DNA of 64,000 bases from Spirochaetota bacterium (GTDB lineage: Bacteria > Spirochaetota > UBA4802 > UBA5550). The notes under the pieces were generated by a model. That model saw only the letters and a program-made list of their open reading frames with translations, was not told where the DNA came from and ran no database searches. Position numbers and translations under genes: made by a program. The stretch covers positions 1 to 64,000 of the forward strand of contig QKCL01000019.1 of the NCBI GenBank assembly GCA_003246895.1. The letters run 5' to 3'. Below, piece after piece: positions 25,587 to 35,200 of this stretch; positions within the stretch are counted from its first letter, which is position 1; every line of letters starts with the position of its first letter.

Positions 25587-27107
25587 CTAGCTTTTACGGG
25601 AAAAGATAAAGCTCAGCGGTGCATGTAGCAGTGAAAGAAATGATGTGTATGCAAAGCCTATAAAGAAAAGCATTGTAAGCGGCAGAGAAATGAACAGGTC
25701 CTTTGACACAATGAAAAACAGCGCATAGGCCATGTATACAGCAAGACAGAATTCAACAATTGAAACCCAGTCTATCTTTTTCAGCCTGTATGAATTGTTT
25801 ACTACCTTTTTTGTGTGAATTTTTACATTATGTTTTTCATTCATTGAAACATTGTATTTCGGTGTTCTGTTGAACGGGCTCTGTTTTTTGAAAAGGGCTT
25901 CTATTACTGCCTTTGTGTTGTTTATGCTCAGGCCTATTCCGATTGCAACAACAAATGGAAGATATTTGAATATACTGCCTGTTGACCGGTTCTGGACACT
26001 GAGTGTTTCCTTCAGTACAATGACTTCTGTGTAGAAATAGAAAAGAAAAACCGACAGTGTGGCAAATATAAAGACGGGCAGATCCAGGAAGGCTATATTC
26101 TGCCAGCCGTTTTTGTATCTTACAATAATTGAAAGCGGCATGAGAACTGTAAGAAGAACCATTAGGGGATATGCGAAGTTTGCCCCGATATGGAAAAACG
26201 CCTCTGATTTAATCTTGAAGGGCAGGTCGGATTTCAGGATTTTTCCCGCAAGTTTCATGCATGTCTGAATGGAACCTTTTGCCCATCTGAACTGCTGGGA
26301 CTTGAATGCCGACATTTCTACCGGCAGTTCTGCAGGTACGCAAAGTTCGGGAAGATATATGAAATTCCAGCCCTTCAGCTGAGCCCTGTAGCTTAGATCA
26401 AGGTCCTCGGTGAGCGTATCATGCTGCCATCCGCCTGCATCTGTTATGGTCGCCTTTCTCCATATCCCGGCAGTGCCGTTGAAGTTGAAAAAACGTCCCG
26501 ATCTGTTTCTGGCTGTGTGTTCGATCATGAAATGCCCATCCAGAAGAATGCTCTGACATTCAGTGAGCAGAGAATATCCCCTGTTTACATGATCCCACCT
26601 TGCCTGAACCATTCCTATTTTATTATCTGTAAAATAGTGTACAGTTTTATTTATAAAATCTTTTGGAGGGAGAAAGTCTGCATCGAATACAGCGATAAAT
26701 TCGCTGTCTGTCATTGCAAGTCCCTTTTCAAGAGCACCAGCCTTGAATCCGCTTCTGTCAGTTCTGTGTATATACTTTATGTTGAAGCCCTGGTTTTCCT
26801 TTTCGAGGCATTTGTTTCTGGCAATTTCTACTGTTTCATCGGTTGAGTCGTCGAGGACCTGTATTTCGAGGAGTTCTCTGGGGTAATCCAGTTCAGTTAC
26901 ACTGTCAATTAGGCGCTCAACAACATATTTTTCGTTAAAAACCGGAAGCTGAACAGTTACTTTGGGAAGCTTTTTGAATGTTGATTCCGGATTGATTTTC
27001 TTTTTTCTGTATTTTTTAAAAAGATATATCGTATGATATCTGTTAATGCCGTATACAGAGAGTATCAGCAGAATAACAAGATACACCACAATAAATAGGG
27101 TTTCCAT
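25587..27107 (-). CDS. Family 2 glycosyltransferase, cellulose-synthase-like
   Basis: A 506-residue processive-type glycosyltransferase. After one N-terminal TM comes the GT-A domain with VTVQLPVFNE, LDDSTDE, the metal-binding AVFDADFLPP, TEDLDLSYRAQ and QQFRWAKGSIQT (the QxxRW motif of processive enzymes). Four or five TM segments follow. Such enzymes build beta-linked polysaccharide or glycolipid at the inner membrane. It is a single-gene unit without a PilZ domain or Bcs partner nearby, so the product is unknown. The 199-bp region upstream is AT-rich and shows no gene. Confidence 0.93.
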   Translation of the reverse strand: METLFIVVYLVILLILSVYGINRYHTIYLFKKYRKKKINPESTFKKLPKVTVQLPVFNEKYVVERLIDSVTELDYPRELLEIQVLDDSTDETVEIARNKCLEKENQGFNIKYIHRTDRSGFKAGALEKGLAMTDSEFIAVFDADFLPPKDFINKTVHYFTDNKIGMVQARWDHVNRGYSLLTECQSILLDGHFMIEHTARNRSGRFFNFNGTAGIWRKATITDAGGWQHDTLTEDLDLSYRAQLKGWNFIYLPELCVPAELPVEMSAFKSQQFRWAKGSIQTCMKLAGKILKSDLPFKIKSEAFFHIGANFAYPLMVLLTVLMPLSIIVRYKNGWQNIAFLDLPVFIFATLSVFLFYFYTEVIVLKETLSVQNRSTGSIFKYLPFVVAIGIGLSINNTKAVIEALFKKQSPFNRTPKYNVSMNEKHNVKIHTKKVVNNSYRLKKIDWVSIVEFCLAVYMAYALFFIVSKDLFISLPLTMLFFIGFAYTSFLSLLHAPLSFIFSRKS

Positions 27108-27306
27108 GTTTACATACCATCCTGTGTTGCATATCTAAATGCCTGTTCCGGATAAATATAACAGGATTCATTTAAACTCATAAAAAGAATACAAAATATT
27201 TATAGCACTAAATATGTCAATTTTTTTGTGGTTAAATGTCAATGCTTTTTTAAAATAGTGCAATAATGGATAATGCTTGAAAAGTTGAAGGAGAAGGTTC
27301 TGTGAA

Positions 27307-27861
27307 TCATCTGGAAAGAAGTATTTTTAGTCCGATTCCCACGAGGAGTATGCCCCCTGCAATTTCCATTTTCTGGCCAATATGCTCCTTCAGTTTATAT
27401 CCCATTATTACACCGTAGATACATATAAAGGAAGTAATTATGCCGATTAAAAATGACGGGAGAATGATTCCTTCGTCGATGAGCGAGAAACTCACGCCCA
27501 CTGCAAGTGCATCGATACTCGTTGCCACAGAAAGTACCATAAGTCTTTTGAAATTCATAACGTTTTCACAATGGGGCGGATCATTGCTCTCTCTGATGCC
27601 TTCAGATGCCATTTTCAGGCCGATATATGAAAGGAGGCCGAATGCAATCCAGTTAGCATAGGTCTGAACCTCTTCGGAAAAAAGATTCCCGCCAAGCCAT
27701 CCGGCAATGGGCATGATGGCCTGAAAAATGCCGAAAGACAATGCAACAGTAAGAATGTTTTTCCATGGCATCTTTTCAGATGAACAGCCGTATGATATTG
27801 ATACGGCAAATGCATCCATTGCCAGGGCAACTGCAATGATGAGAATTTCAAATATGGACAT
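27307..27861 (-). CDS. mntP: MntP-family manganese efflux pump
   Basis: A 184-residue membrane protein with six TM segments and the two internal repeats of the MntP (DUF204) family. The diagnostic Asp residues lie in ALAMDAFAVS and SVATSIDALAVG. It exports Mn2+ from the cytoplasm. The start lies 14 bp inside the end of the UDP-sugar pyrophosphorylase gene, so it is translated from that mRNA. I see no Mn-sensing yybP-ykoY element in front of it, in contrast to many mntP genes. Confidence 0.92.
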   Translation of the reverse strand: MSIFEILIIAVALAMDAFAVSISYGCSSEKMPWKNILTVALSFGIFQAIMPIAGWLGGNLFSEEVQTYANWIAFGLLSYIGLKMASEGIRESNDPPHCENVMNFKRLMVLSVATSIDALAVGVSFSLIDEGIILPSFLIGIITSFICIYGVIMGYKLKEHIGQKMEIAGGILLVGIGLKILLSR

Positions 27862-29233
27862 TTTTTTCCAGATATACCTTTTCAGAATCTGGTATAACTG
27901 TTTCCGGCTTTATGTCTTTTCCGTCAACTGAAAAGAGAGGTGATATTTCAATTATTTCTGTTCTCTCCGGAATTTTGACACCGGACCTGGTCAGCCAATG
28001 CCGGCAGAGACTGGAAATAAGTTCCTTTGCAGTTGCAGGAGAGTCCTTTCCCTCTGCATTTTTTACCGGGGCAAATTCCTCTTCCCTCACTGTTTCATAA
28101 ATCATGTCTTTTTTGCAGATTGGGAGAGCATCAAAGATGAATTTTTCGTATTTTATCCCTTCAATCTCCTGAGGTTTTGCATCGATACAGGCTTCTATTT
28201 TTTTTATGGCCCTGTGATAGGGTAGGCCCGGATCTCCGACATCTGTTATTCTGTTTATGAAATCTGTGTTGAAAAGATGTATGGCCGTATTACCTGCGGA
28301 ATAGAGCAGCCTTCCGTCCTGGTCAGTTGCGTTTAGTTTTTCATCGGGCATGTCTGAGTATTCAACAATTCCGGTTTTGCCGGTTTCGGTTTTGATAAAG
28401 ACACCAGTTTTTTCTTCGGCATAGGCCTTTGGTATCGCCTTGCTGGAGATCTCCGCCGATTCCATTATGTGGAAACCGGTAAAGACGGGATCGAGTATTT
28501 TTACAAGCGGGTTGTCCACCTGGAAATAGGATACTGTTTCAATGCCGAGTTTATTTAAACTTTCAAGGGCTCCTGAGGATTTCAGGGCCGAGAGGCTGCC
28601 TCCGTGTCCGTCAGGGTTCATGAAAATTGAGGATTTTGATTCCATGATCAGTTTCCCGTTCAGGTCAAGAGAGGGTATCATGTTTTGTGGAAATATGAAG
28701 ACAAGTTCACTGTCCAGGCCGAAGAAACTGTTTTTTTTAAAGAATTCAACAGTCTCATCGTGGTTTGCCACGGATGTCATCACCAGAAATGGTATTTTTA
28801 CGCCGTATTTTATTTCGTATGCCCTGATCTTTTCTCCATGAAAGTGAAAAAGACTTTTGCCGCTCACAGGGCCTATTGGAAATATTCCTTTTGGACCTTC
28901 ATATCCAAGTCTGGATCCCTGCCCTCCCGCAACAAGGAAAGCGGCCATCTTTCCTGAACTGATATGTTCTTCTCCGGTTCTGTATGCTTCGTCTATTTTT
29001 TCAGGGCAGAATTTTTCTGGACGAACAGTCGGGGCCGGCGTATAATTTGTTATATGACTTCTGTCCTCTTCGCTAAAGAGCCTGTTCATGAGATTAAAAT
29101 CAACAGAATTCAGTTGTTTCATGAGTGATTTTTTCTCTTCTTCATTGAGCATGTCCCAGTATCTGAAAACATGGGACTGCCCCTGATCATAGACCTTTCT
29201 TATGAGTTCTTCATGTCCGTTGTAGTTAATCAT
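27848..29233 (-). CDS. UDPGP-type UDP-sugar pyrophosphorylase
   Basis: A 461-residue nucleotidyltransferase of the eukaryote-like UDPGP/UAP family. The uridine-binding loop reads LVAGGQGSRLGYEGPKGIFP, followed by family segments including DPVFTGFH. It probably makes UDP-N-acetylglucosamine or a related UDP-sugar from the sugar 1-phosphate and UTP. The N-terminal 100 residues are the helical extension seen in UAP1 proteins. It is co-transcribed with mntP (14-bp overlap), and its metal dependence may explain that pairing. The GT2 enzyme next door could use its product. Confidence 0.9.
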   Translation of the reverse strand: MINYNGHEELIRKVYDQGQSHVFRYWDMLNEEEKKSLMKQLNSVDFNLMNRLFSEEDRSHITNYTPAPTVRPEKFCPEKIDEAYRTGEEHISSGKMAAFLVAGGQGSRLGYEGPKGIFPIGPVSGKSLFHFHGEKIRAYEIKYGVKIPFLVMTSVANHDETVEFFKKNSFFGLDSELVFIFPQNMIPSLDLNGKLIMESKSSIFMNPDGHGGSLSALKSSGALESLNKLGIETVSYFQVDNPLVKILDPVFTGFHIMESAEISSKAIPKAYAEEKTGVFIKTETGKTGIVEYSDMPDEKLNATDQDGRLLYSAGNTAIHLFNTDFINRITDVGDPGLPYHRAIKKIEACIDAKPQEIEGIKYEKFIFDALPICKKDMIYETVREEEFAPVKNAEGKDSPATAKELISSLCRHWLTRSGVKIPERTEIIEISPLFSVDGKDIKPETVIPDSEKVYLEKNVHI

Positions 29234-29442
29234 CTGTACCCTGTAGTAATGAGTGTATTATATATATACAACAATCCGCTAACGTTTGCAACTTTTTATG
29301 TTAATTATATTAATTTATTGTTAAACTAATTTTTTGTCTTTTCTCCGGCAGGAGAGAGTTAATCATTTTTTTATGTTCATATCAAATAATTGACTAAATT
29401 CATGCTGTTTTGTAATCTGTTACAGTTTTCAGGAGGCTCCAG

Positions 29443-30303
29443 ATGCAGAAAAACATTGAAAAGATAAATACTCTCCTTGAGTCATTTCCCTATATCAGGG
29501 AATTTATAGGGAAGACTGTTGTAATCAAATATGGCGGTAATGCCATGATAGACGAGAATTTAAAGAGGTCCTTTGCCAAGGATGTGGCAATGCTCAAACT
29601 TGTGGGAATAAACCCGGTTGTTGTTCATGGCGGCGGCCCCCAGATAGGAAAGCTCCTTGAACAGGTGGGGAAGAAGACAGAGTTTGTGGACGGGCTCCGT
29701 GTAACCGACAGTGAAACGATGGATATTGTGGAGATGGTTCTGGTGGGCAAGGTAAACAAGGAGATTGTCAACAACATCCATATAGCCGGAGGGAATTCAG
29801 TGGGAATATCCGGGAAGGACGGAGGGCTCATTGTTGCGGACAAGAAATATCACGGAAAAAACAATGAGAAAATTGACATAGGCCAGGTCGGGGCTGTGAA
29901 AAAAGTGAATCCGGGAATTATCAGAATTCTGGAGAGAGACAGGTATATTCCTGTGATTGCCCCCATCGGAGCAGGAGAGGACGGCCAGACCTATAATATA
30001 AATGCGGATACGGCTGCCGGGAAAATAGCTGAAGCCCTTGGAGCTGAAAAGCTTATCCTTCTTACAGATATTTCCGGTGTAATGATTGAAGGGAAGCTTG
30101 CATCTACAATGACAACTGAAGAAGTGGCAAAGAATATTGAATCCGGGGAGATAAACGGCGGAATGATTCCCAAGGTGAACTGCTGTGTTGAGGCTGTTGC
30201 ATCGGGTGTGCAGAAGGCTCACATAATTGACGGACGACTGGAGCACGCGGTTCTTCTTGAAATATTTACAGATTCAGGCATAGGCACAGAGATTGTACTC
30301 TGA
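29443..30303 (+). CDS. argB: Acetylglutamate kinase
   Basis: A 286-residue amino acid kinase that phosphorylates N-acetylglutamate, the second step of arginine synthesis. [10 protein letters not shown] is the phosphate loop, [14 protein letters not shown] binds substrate, and the C-terminal half carries [10 protein letters not shown] for ATP binding. The N-terminal helix before the kinase core ([20 protein letters not shown]) is the feature of arginine-feedback-inhibited hexameric forms. No other arginine gene is adjacent. The 209-bp region upstream is shared with the divergent pyrophosphorylase gene. The ribosome site is AGGAG near 29431. Confidence 0.97.
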   Translation: MQKNIEKINTLLESFPYIREFIGKTVVIKYGGNAMIDENLKRSFAKDVAMLKLVGINPVVVHGGGPQIGKLLEQVGKKTEFVDGLRVTDSETMDIVEMVLVGKVNKEIVNNIHIAGGNSVGISGKDGGLIVADKKYHGKNNEKIDIGQVGAVKKVNPGIIRILERDRYIPVIAPIGAGEDGQTYNINADTAAGKIAEALGAEKLILLTDISGVMIEGKLASTMTTEEVAKNIESGEINGGMIPKVNCCVEAVASGVQKAHIIDGRLEHAVLLEIFTDSGIGTEIVL

Positions 30304-30399
30304 TCCGGGTGTGTATTTTGAACTTCCCTTATTCAGAATTTTTTTGAATTGCAAATATTTTTGTTTGACAAGAAAGATCAGTTTTATAGGTTAGTTCAC

Positions 30400-30483
30400 G
30401 GAAAGTTGTCCGAGTGGTCGATGGAGGCGGTCTTGAAAACCGTTGGGTTAATAGCCCCGGGGGTTCGAATCCCTCACTTTCCG
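30400..30483 (+). tRNA. tRNA-Ser (anticodon TGA)
   Basis: An acceptor stem GGAAAGT/ACTTTCC closes an 84-base cloverleaf with a long variable arm, as in class II serine tRNAs. The anticodon loop reads CTTGAAA, giving TGA. The T arm has GGTTCGAATCC. CCA is not encoded. Confidence 0.93.
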
Positions 30484-30505
30484 AATATTTTTTTATTTTG
30501 AGTAG

Positions 30506-30594
30506 GGAGAGGTGCCCGAGAGGCCGAAGGGGATTGCCTGCTAAGCAATTGTACCTATATACTGGTACCGAGGGTTCGAATCCCTCCCTCTCCG
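30506..30594 (+). tRNA. tRNA-Ser (anticodon GCT)
   Basis: The acceptor stem GGAGAGG/CCTCTCC, a long variable arm and a TGCTAA anticodon loop (GCT) define a second serine tRNA of 89 bases, 22 bp after the first. The T arm is GGGTTCGAATCCC and CCA is not encoded. Confidence 0.93.
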
Positions 30595-30608
30595 AATAAA
30601 AGGATGAC

Positions 30609-30950
30609 ATGACCCGACAAGAACTCCTTGCAAAATTTCCATATTTAACCTATTTCCCTTTTATTGGCTGGTTCTTTCCCGCTATTCTTAAAAAAGATGA
30701 CGAATTCCTGATTTTTCATTCAAAGCAGGCGTTTTTGATGGCTGCATATACTGCGGTTGTCTGTTCATGCCTTTTCTTGATTTCAGGTATTATCAATTCC
30801 CCGGTTGTGAAATTGGGGGTTATCTCCATTATTTATTTTCATTATGCAGTATATTGTATATTCTGTATTCTGGGAACTCTGAGTATTAAAAAGGGAGAGA
30901 AAAAGAATCTTCCAATAGTATCAAAATATACAAACAGATTTCAGCTATAA
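30609..30950 (+). CDS. Small membrane protein (DUF4870/Tic20-like layout)
   Basis: A 113-residue protein with three hydrophobic segments (about 15-30, 43-62 and 68-92) and a charged C-terminus. The arrangement, with FHSKQAFLMA between the first and second segments, recalls the DUF4870/Tic20-like family, but I am not certain. AAAGG is spaced 6 bases before the ATG. It sits between tRNA genes, only 3 bp before tRNA-Arg, so it is probably co-transcribed with the tRNAs and released by tRNA processing. Confidence 0.75.
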   Translation: MTRQELLAKFPYLTYFPFIGWFFPAILKKDDEFLIFHSKQAFLMAAYTAVVCSCLFLISGIINSPVVKLGVISIIYFHYAVYCIFCILGTLSIKKGEKKNLPIVSKYTNRFQL

Positions 30951-30953
30951 AAT

Positions 30954-31027
30954 GCGTCTGTAGCTCAGCTGGATAGAGCGCCGGACTACGAATCCGTAGG
31001 TCGGGGGTTCGAATCCCTCCAGACGCG
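30954..31027 (+). tRNA. tRNA-Arg (anticodon ACG)
   Basis: The acceptor stem GCGTCTG/CAGACGC, D arm TAGCTCAGCTGGATAGAGC, anticodon loop CTACGAA (ACG) and T arm GGTTCGAATCC give a standard 74-base tRNA. CCA is not encoded. The ACG anticodon implies A-to-I editing by TadA. Confidence 0.95.
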
Positions 31028-31039
31028 CATATATTTCTA

Positions 31040-31067
31040 AAAACCCCTGATTTTTCAGGGGTTTTTT
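31040..31067 (+). terminator. Rho-independent terminator of the tRNA unit
   Basis: CCCCTGA (31044-31050) and TCAGGGG (31055-31061) form a stem with a 4-base loop, followed by six T residues. It ends the tRNA-Ser/Ser/membrane protein/tRNA-Arg transcript. Confidence 0.92.
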
Positions 31068-31164
31068 ATGCGAACAATTAACTGAAATTTTATATCTTCT
31101 TTAACTTAGTCCAATAGTAACCGTTTATCTGAAGTGATTATAAAAATATCAGGAGGCCGGATAA

Positions 31165-31401
31165 ATGAGAATTATTGTATTTCTGTCATTGAGCCTTGTT
31201 TTACTCTACGGTTTAGGCGCAATAAACCTCAACAGGCAGGGGGCTTTTCCGGGGCCTGCAGAAAAGTGGTCTGGTGAAGATTTTGACGGAAAACCGGGCA
31301 TGATTAAAAACACCAGCACTTATTCGATAATAACAGAGAGATCTGTTCTGCCGAAAGAAGGTGATGGGGCACTTTGCGGGCTAATAGGAAAATCATATTA
31401 A
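31165..31401 (+). CDS. Small exported hypothetical protein
   Basis: The 78-residue product has an N-terminal signal or anchor (residues 1-20) and a short polar remainder. AGGAGG at 31151-31156 is placed 8 bases before the ATG, which is the main support. No family is recognised. It ends 34 bp before a convergent histidine kinase gene. Confidence 0.6.
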   Translation: MRIIVFLSLSLVLLYGLGAINLNRQGAFPGPAEKWSGEDFDGKPGMIKNTSTYSIITERSVLPKEGDGALCGLIGKSY

Positions 31402-31434
31402 TGATAAAAAATTATAATGTCCGGTGCAGGAGCC

Positions 31435-34400
31435 TTACTTCTGGCCGCTGTATTTATTAATACGTTTTAAAAGATAATTTTTATCATAGGGTTTTGTTAT
31501 AATCTCATCAGCTCCGGATTTGAGTATTCGGGTCTTGTCGTCTTTATGTGCATGGGCGGTAACTGCAATTATAGGAATAGTTCCGGATTCTTTGTTTTTA
31601 CGGATATTAAGGATTGCGTCAAGGCCGTTCATTTTCGGCAGTCCAATATCCATGAGTATTAGGTCAGGATTCTTTTCCAGAGCTATTTTGACTGCATCAA
31701 TTCCATTTGAGGCTTCCAATACATCATATCCATGTTTCTGAAGAATGTTTCTAATGAAGAGGAGGCTTATGCGGTCATCTTCAGCAACAAGAATTGTTTT
31801 TATTTTTTTTCTGAAGTTTTTGTTTCTGTTTTCATCAATAATGTGTTCAGATATGTCTGCTGAAGATTTTATTCCCGGAGGTATCTTTACTGTGAATGTG
31901 GTTCCCTTTCTCTGATTTGATGTTACTTCAATTGTTCCGGCCATGAGTTCAGTGATATTTTTTACAATGGCAAGGCCTGCTCCGATACCCTGGACTTTTT
32001 TAGTGTAGGGGTTTTCCAGTTGATGAAAGGGTTTAAATATTTCTTCGATTTTTTCCGGAGCGATTCCAATTCCTTCGTCTGAAACGGTAATTTCCAGAAG
32101 TTTTCCGCCTCTGACTTTAAGAAGAACCCTCCCATTATCTGAAAATTTTATTGCATTTGAAATAAGATTCATCACGATCTGGGAAATCCTTGCTTTGTCT
32201 CCAATCCACGAAAGTTCATTCTCCTCATGTTCAAAAACAAGGTCTATTCCGTTTTTTGAGGCTTTGTCGGAGAAAAGGCTTCCCAGCATCTCAAACTGTC
32301 TTATTACGTCAAATTCTGTATAGTGGAGTTTCAGCTTATGGGTATCTATTCTTGAGAGATCGAGAAGATCCCTTATTATTGTGAAGAGATTATTTGCCGC
32401 GTTTTCAGCCATTTCAAGATAGTTCAACTGTTCCTGGCCCAGACTGGTTTCTTTTAGGAGGTTGTGCATGCCCATTATGCCGTTTAAGGGTGTTCTAAGT
32501 TCATGGCTTACATTGGCAAGAAAGGCACCTTTCAGTCTGTCGCTCTCTTCGGCCTTCTCCTTCTCCTTTATGAGTCTTTCTTCATATTCTTTACGTTCTG
32601 TAATGTCATGGATCAGGCACAAATAGAGTTTCCTGCCTCTGAACGTTACAAGATTGCCGAAAATTTGTGCGTAGAATTTTTTACCTCCCTTCCCTCTGCA
32701 GATGATGCTGCCCTTGAATTCCCTGCCCTTGCCTACAGATTGTTTAAAATCCGAACATATTGAGTGTGATTTAGGAGAAACAAGGTCGAATAGAGTCATT
32801 TTTGTTATTTCGTTTTCCGGGTAGCCGTATAGCCTGCAGGCTGTGGGATTTACGAATTCAATGCGGTTATCATCTGAAAAAATGATAATCCCGTCAAGAT
32901 TTGCATTGAATATGGTTTTATAGAGACTCTCACTGCTGGCAAGTTCCTCCTGTGTGCTGATTGTTTCAGTAATGTCATGTATAATTGTATAGAGCAGATG
33001 TTTATCTCCGAAGGTCACATATCCGGAATATACCTGAACATCCCTTATCTCTCCGCTAGCGAGCCTGTGTTTAAACTGAAAAAATTTTCTTTTGTATTTC
33101 ACGGCATCCTTCATTTTTAGTCTGACTTCTTCTTCCGGAAGCGTATTTATCTGTGAAATATTCATGGATTTAAGCTGCTCCATGCTGTAACCGTAAAATT
33201 TGACGGCGGCCTCATTTGTATCCAGAATACTACCAGTGTCCGGATCAAGAAGAAACATTACAGAACCGCTTTCATAAAAAAGAGAACTGTATCTCTGGTC
33301 GCTTTTTTTAAGTTCCTCGTATGCTTCTATCCTTTTGGTAATGTCCCTGTTGCTGCTTCTGTATCCTATATGCTTACTGTTGTTGAATATCTTTTTGCAT
33401 CTGTGCTCTATCCATTTTTTGTTTCCGTCTTTGGCGGTTATACAGAAGTTTATGGGATTTTTAAGGAAGTCATTTTCATAGAGTGCTTCCGAATTGAATA
33501 TATGGTCATCCCACAGGGGCCTGTAGTTTTCACAGATAATATTCCGGAGGAGATCGGGATTATCAAAGAACTCATCGGGAGAGTATCCTGTAATATCTTC
33601 ACATGCAGGTGAACAGTATTTGAGATTATGATTTTCGTCATACCAGAGTTCCCAGTTGAATGTATGATCCGCAATCGTCTTGTAATTCATCTGGCTTTCT
33701 GTAAGCTCTCTTTTGGTTTTTTCTATGAGATGTCTGAATACAATTAAGAGCAGGATTGAAGCATTGAGAACGACTATCATTATTATTATGGTAGCTGAAA
33801 GCCACAAGGGCCTTTCCTGATGTTCATGCTTATCTGTCCATTCTTCGAGTATCTGGTAATAGTAGCTCTCAGGGTTTTCCTTGATTTTTCTGAGTTCCGT
33901 GTCAATCAGTTTCAGTACAGGTATAAGTTTGGCAGAATCTTTTTTGCATGCAACATACTTTGCTGAAGGGGAGAAAATAATATTCGACGGTTTGACATGT
34001 TTATTATTTACAGGGTATCTGTTAAAAAAAACACCTGCATCAATTTTACCTGAACCGATTGCATAAATAATGTCTTCATAGCTGTCAAAAAACACAGCTG
34101 AATATGGTATGCTGAAGGATTTCATCATTTCAGTAAAGTTTTTGCCATTCAGATCCTTTCTCTGTATTCCGATACGCTTATTTTTAAGATCCAGAATATT
34201 CTCTATTGAACTTCTCCGGTTTATGTTTATACGGGACCATGTGGTAGTGAAGGAGATATCGTTGAAGTCAAAATGCTTTTCTCTTTCAGTGTCTCTGTTG
34301 AACGGCATGATAAGATCAGAATATTCCTTAAGAACCGAGTTATAGGCATCATTGATAGATGTGAAGTAATTAAAATGCAGTTCATATTTTTCATCCAGTA

Positions 34401-34575
34401 TTCTTTTCAGAATGTCCGGGAATATTCCTTTAATATCACCTTCATGGGTTTTGAAGGAGAGGGGCTTTGCTTCAAAAACAGCTATCGTGATTTTATTTTT
34501 TTCTTCAGAGAATGCCGATACAGCAGTCAGCAATACAGCCAATAATATAAGAAATATTTTTTTTGAAAATTTCAT
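31435..34575 (-). CDS. Hybrid histidine kinase with SBP-type sensor and three PAS domains
   Basis: A 1046-residue membrane kinase. A signal peptide is followed by a periplasmic solute-binding domain of the SBP_bac_3 type (about 25-250), a TM (about 260-285), three PAS domains (about 290-680), HisKA with FLANVSHELRTPLNGIMGM, HATPase with GIGIAPEKI and GIGAGLAI, and a C-terminal receiver with LILMDIGLPKMNG as phosphorylation site. The binding-protein sensor suggests detection of an amino acid or similar small polar compound, as in EvgS/BvgS relatives. No Hpt domain or cognate regulator lies beside it, so the phosphate target is unknown. Confidence 0.95.
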   Translation of the reverse strand: MKFSKKIFLILLAVLLTAVSAFSEEKNKITIAVFEAKPLSFKTHEGDIKGIFPDILKRILDEKYELHFNYFTSINDAYNSVLKEYSDLIMPFNRDTEREKHFDFNDISFTTTWSRININRRSSIENILDLKNKRIGIQRKDLNGKNFTEMMKSFSIPYSAVFFDSYEDIIYAIGSGKIDAGVFFNRYPVNNKHVKPSNIIFSPSAKYVACKKDSAKLIPVLKLIDTELRKIKENPESYYYQILEEWTDKHEHQERPLWLSATIIIMIVVLNASILLLIVFRHLIEKTKRELTESQMNYKTIADHTFNWELWYDENHNLKYCSPACEDITGYSPDEFFDNPDLLRNIICENYRPLWDDHIFNSEALYENDFLKNPINFCITAKDGNKKWIEHRCKKIFNNSKHIGYRSSNRDITKRIEAYEELKKSDQRYSSLFYESGSVMFLLDPDTGSILDTNEAAVKFYGYSMEQLKSMNISQINTLPEEEVRLKMKDAVKYKRKFFQFKHRLASGEIRDVQVYSGYVTFGDKHLLYTIIHDITETISTQEELASSESLYKTIFNANLDGIIIFSDDNRIEFVNPTACRLYGYPENEITKMTLFDLVSPKSHSICSDFKQSVGKGREFKGSIICRGKGGKKFYAQIFGNLVTFRGRKLYLCLIHDITERKEYEERLIKEKEKAEESDRLKGAFLANVSHELRTPLNGIMGMHNLLKETSLGQEQLNYLEMAENAANNLFTIIRDLLDLSRIDTHKLKLHYTEFDVIRQFEMLGSLFSDKASKNGIDLVFEHEENELSWIGDKARISQIVMNLISNAIKFSDNGRVLLKVRGGKLLEITVSDEGIGIAPEKIEEIFKPFHQLENPYTKKVQGIGAGLAIVKNITELMAGTIEVTSNQRKGTTFTVKIPPGIKSSADISEHIIDENRNKNFRKKIKTILVAEDDRISLLFIRNILQKHGYDVLEASNGIDAVKIALEKNPDLILMDIGLPKMNGLDAILNIRKNKESGTIPIIAVTAHAHKDDKTRILKSGADEIITKPYDKNYLLKRINKYSGQK

Positions 34576-34809
34576 TTGGACTTTACCATGAATTAAATTA
34601 CTTTAGGAAAATAAGAAAAATATCCGGAAAAGGAAAATAATTCTCAGAATATAATCAGATAATTAATATGGAAGAATGATGGAAGGCGATTTAAAAAGCT
34701 GTTTTGGGACGGACAGGATCCGGGAAAACCTTTTCTGCTGTTTTGAGAGATGTATTTCAGGCTTAAAAAAATTATAGACAAATATTATATTTTGTATGTA
34801 GTGTAAATT

Positions 34810-35145
34810 ATGGAAATCAAGTATAGAAAAACAGAAACAGATTTATTCGTTTATCCAGATGCACCCATGGATATCGGTTTTGCACCTGTTGCGGAAAAAT
34901 TTATCAGCGATCTGGTGAAGGAAAATCCGGACCTCAATCTGGTAATAGACATGAAAGATGTGGGTTATGTAAACAGTTCAGGTCTTGGAGTGCTTATCTT
35001 TCTCTCCAAATTGCTTAAGTCAAACAACAGGGAGCTGAGGGTTGCAAACATGAATCGTACAGTCCAGAAGGTTATAGATATACTCGATGCCAATGACATA
35101 CTGAATACATATTCCTATGATGATGATCTGAAAAGCGGGGAATAA
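34810..35145 (+). CDS. STAS-domain protein (anti-sigma factor antagonist type)
   Basis: A 111-residue single-domain STAS protein. The conserved loop reads DVGYVNSSGLGVLI, with the Ser that is phosphorylated by SpoIIAB/RsbW-type kinases. Such proteins release sigma factors or signalling complexes when unphosphorylated. Neither a partner-switch kinase nor an SpoIIE-type phosphatase is adjacent. The 234-bp region upstream separates it from the divergent kinase gene. Confidence 0.92.
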   Translation: MEIKYRKTETDLFVYPDAPMDIGFAPVAEKFISDLVKENPDLNLVIDMKDVGYVNSSGLGVLIFLSKLLKSNNRELRVANMNRTVQKVIDILDANDILNTYSYDDDLKSGE

Positions 35146-35200
35146 CCTTTTCAGGATTATTTGTATTGATAAAAAACCGACATTCTGTATTTTTGTGAAA

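Noticed and set aside
27108-27306. yybP-ykoY Mn riboswitch for mntP
   Set aside because: This region lies downstream of mntP, which is read from the pyrophosphorylase transcript, and no conserved motif is seen in it or in 29234-29442.
30329-30610. Antisense 93-codon frame across the tRNA-Ser genes
   Set aside because: It is the complement of two tRNA genes and is a typical false gene call.
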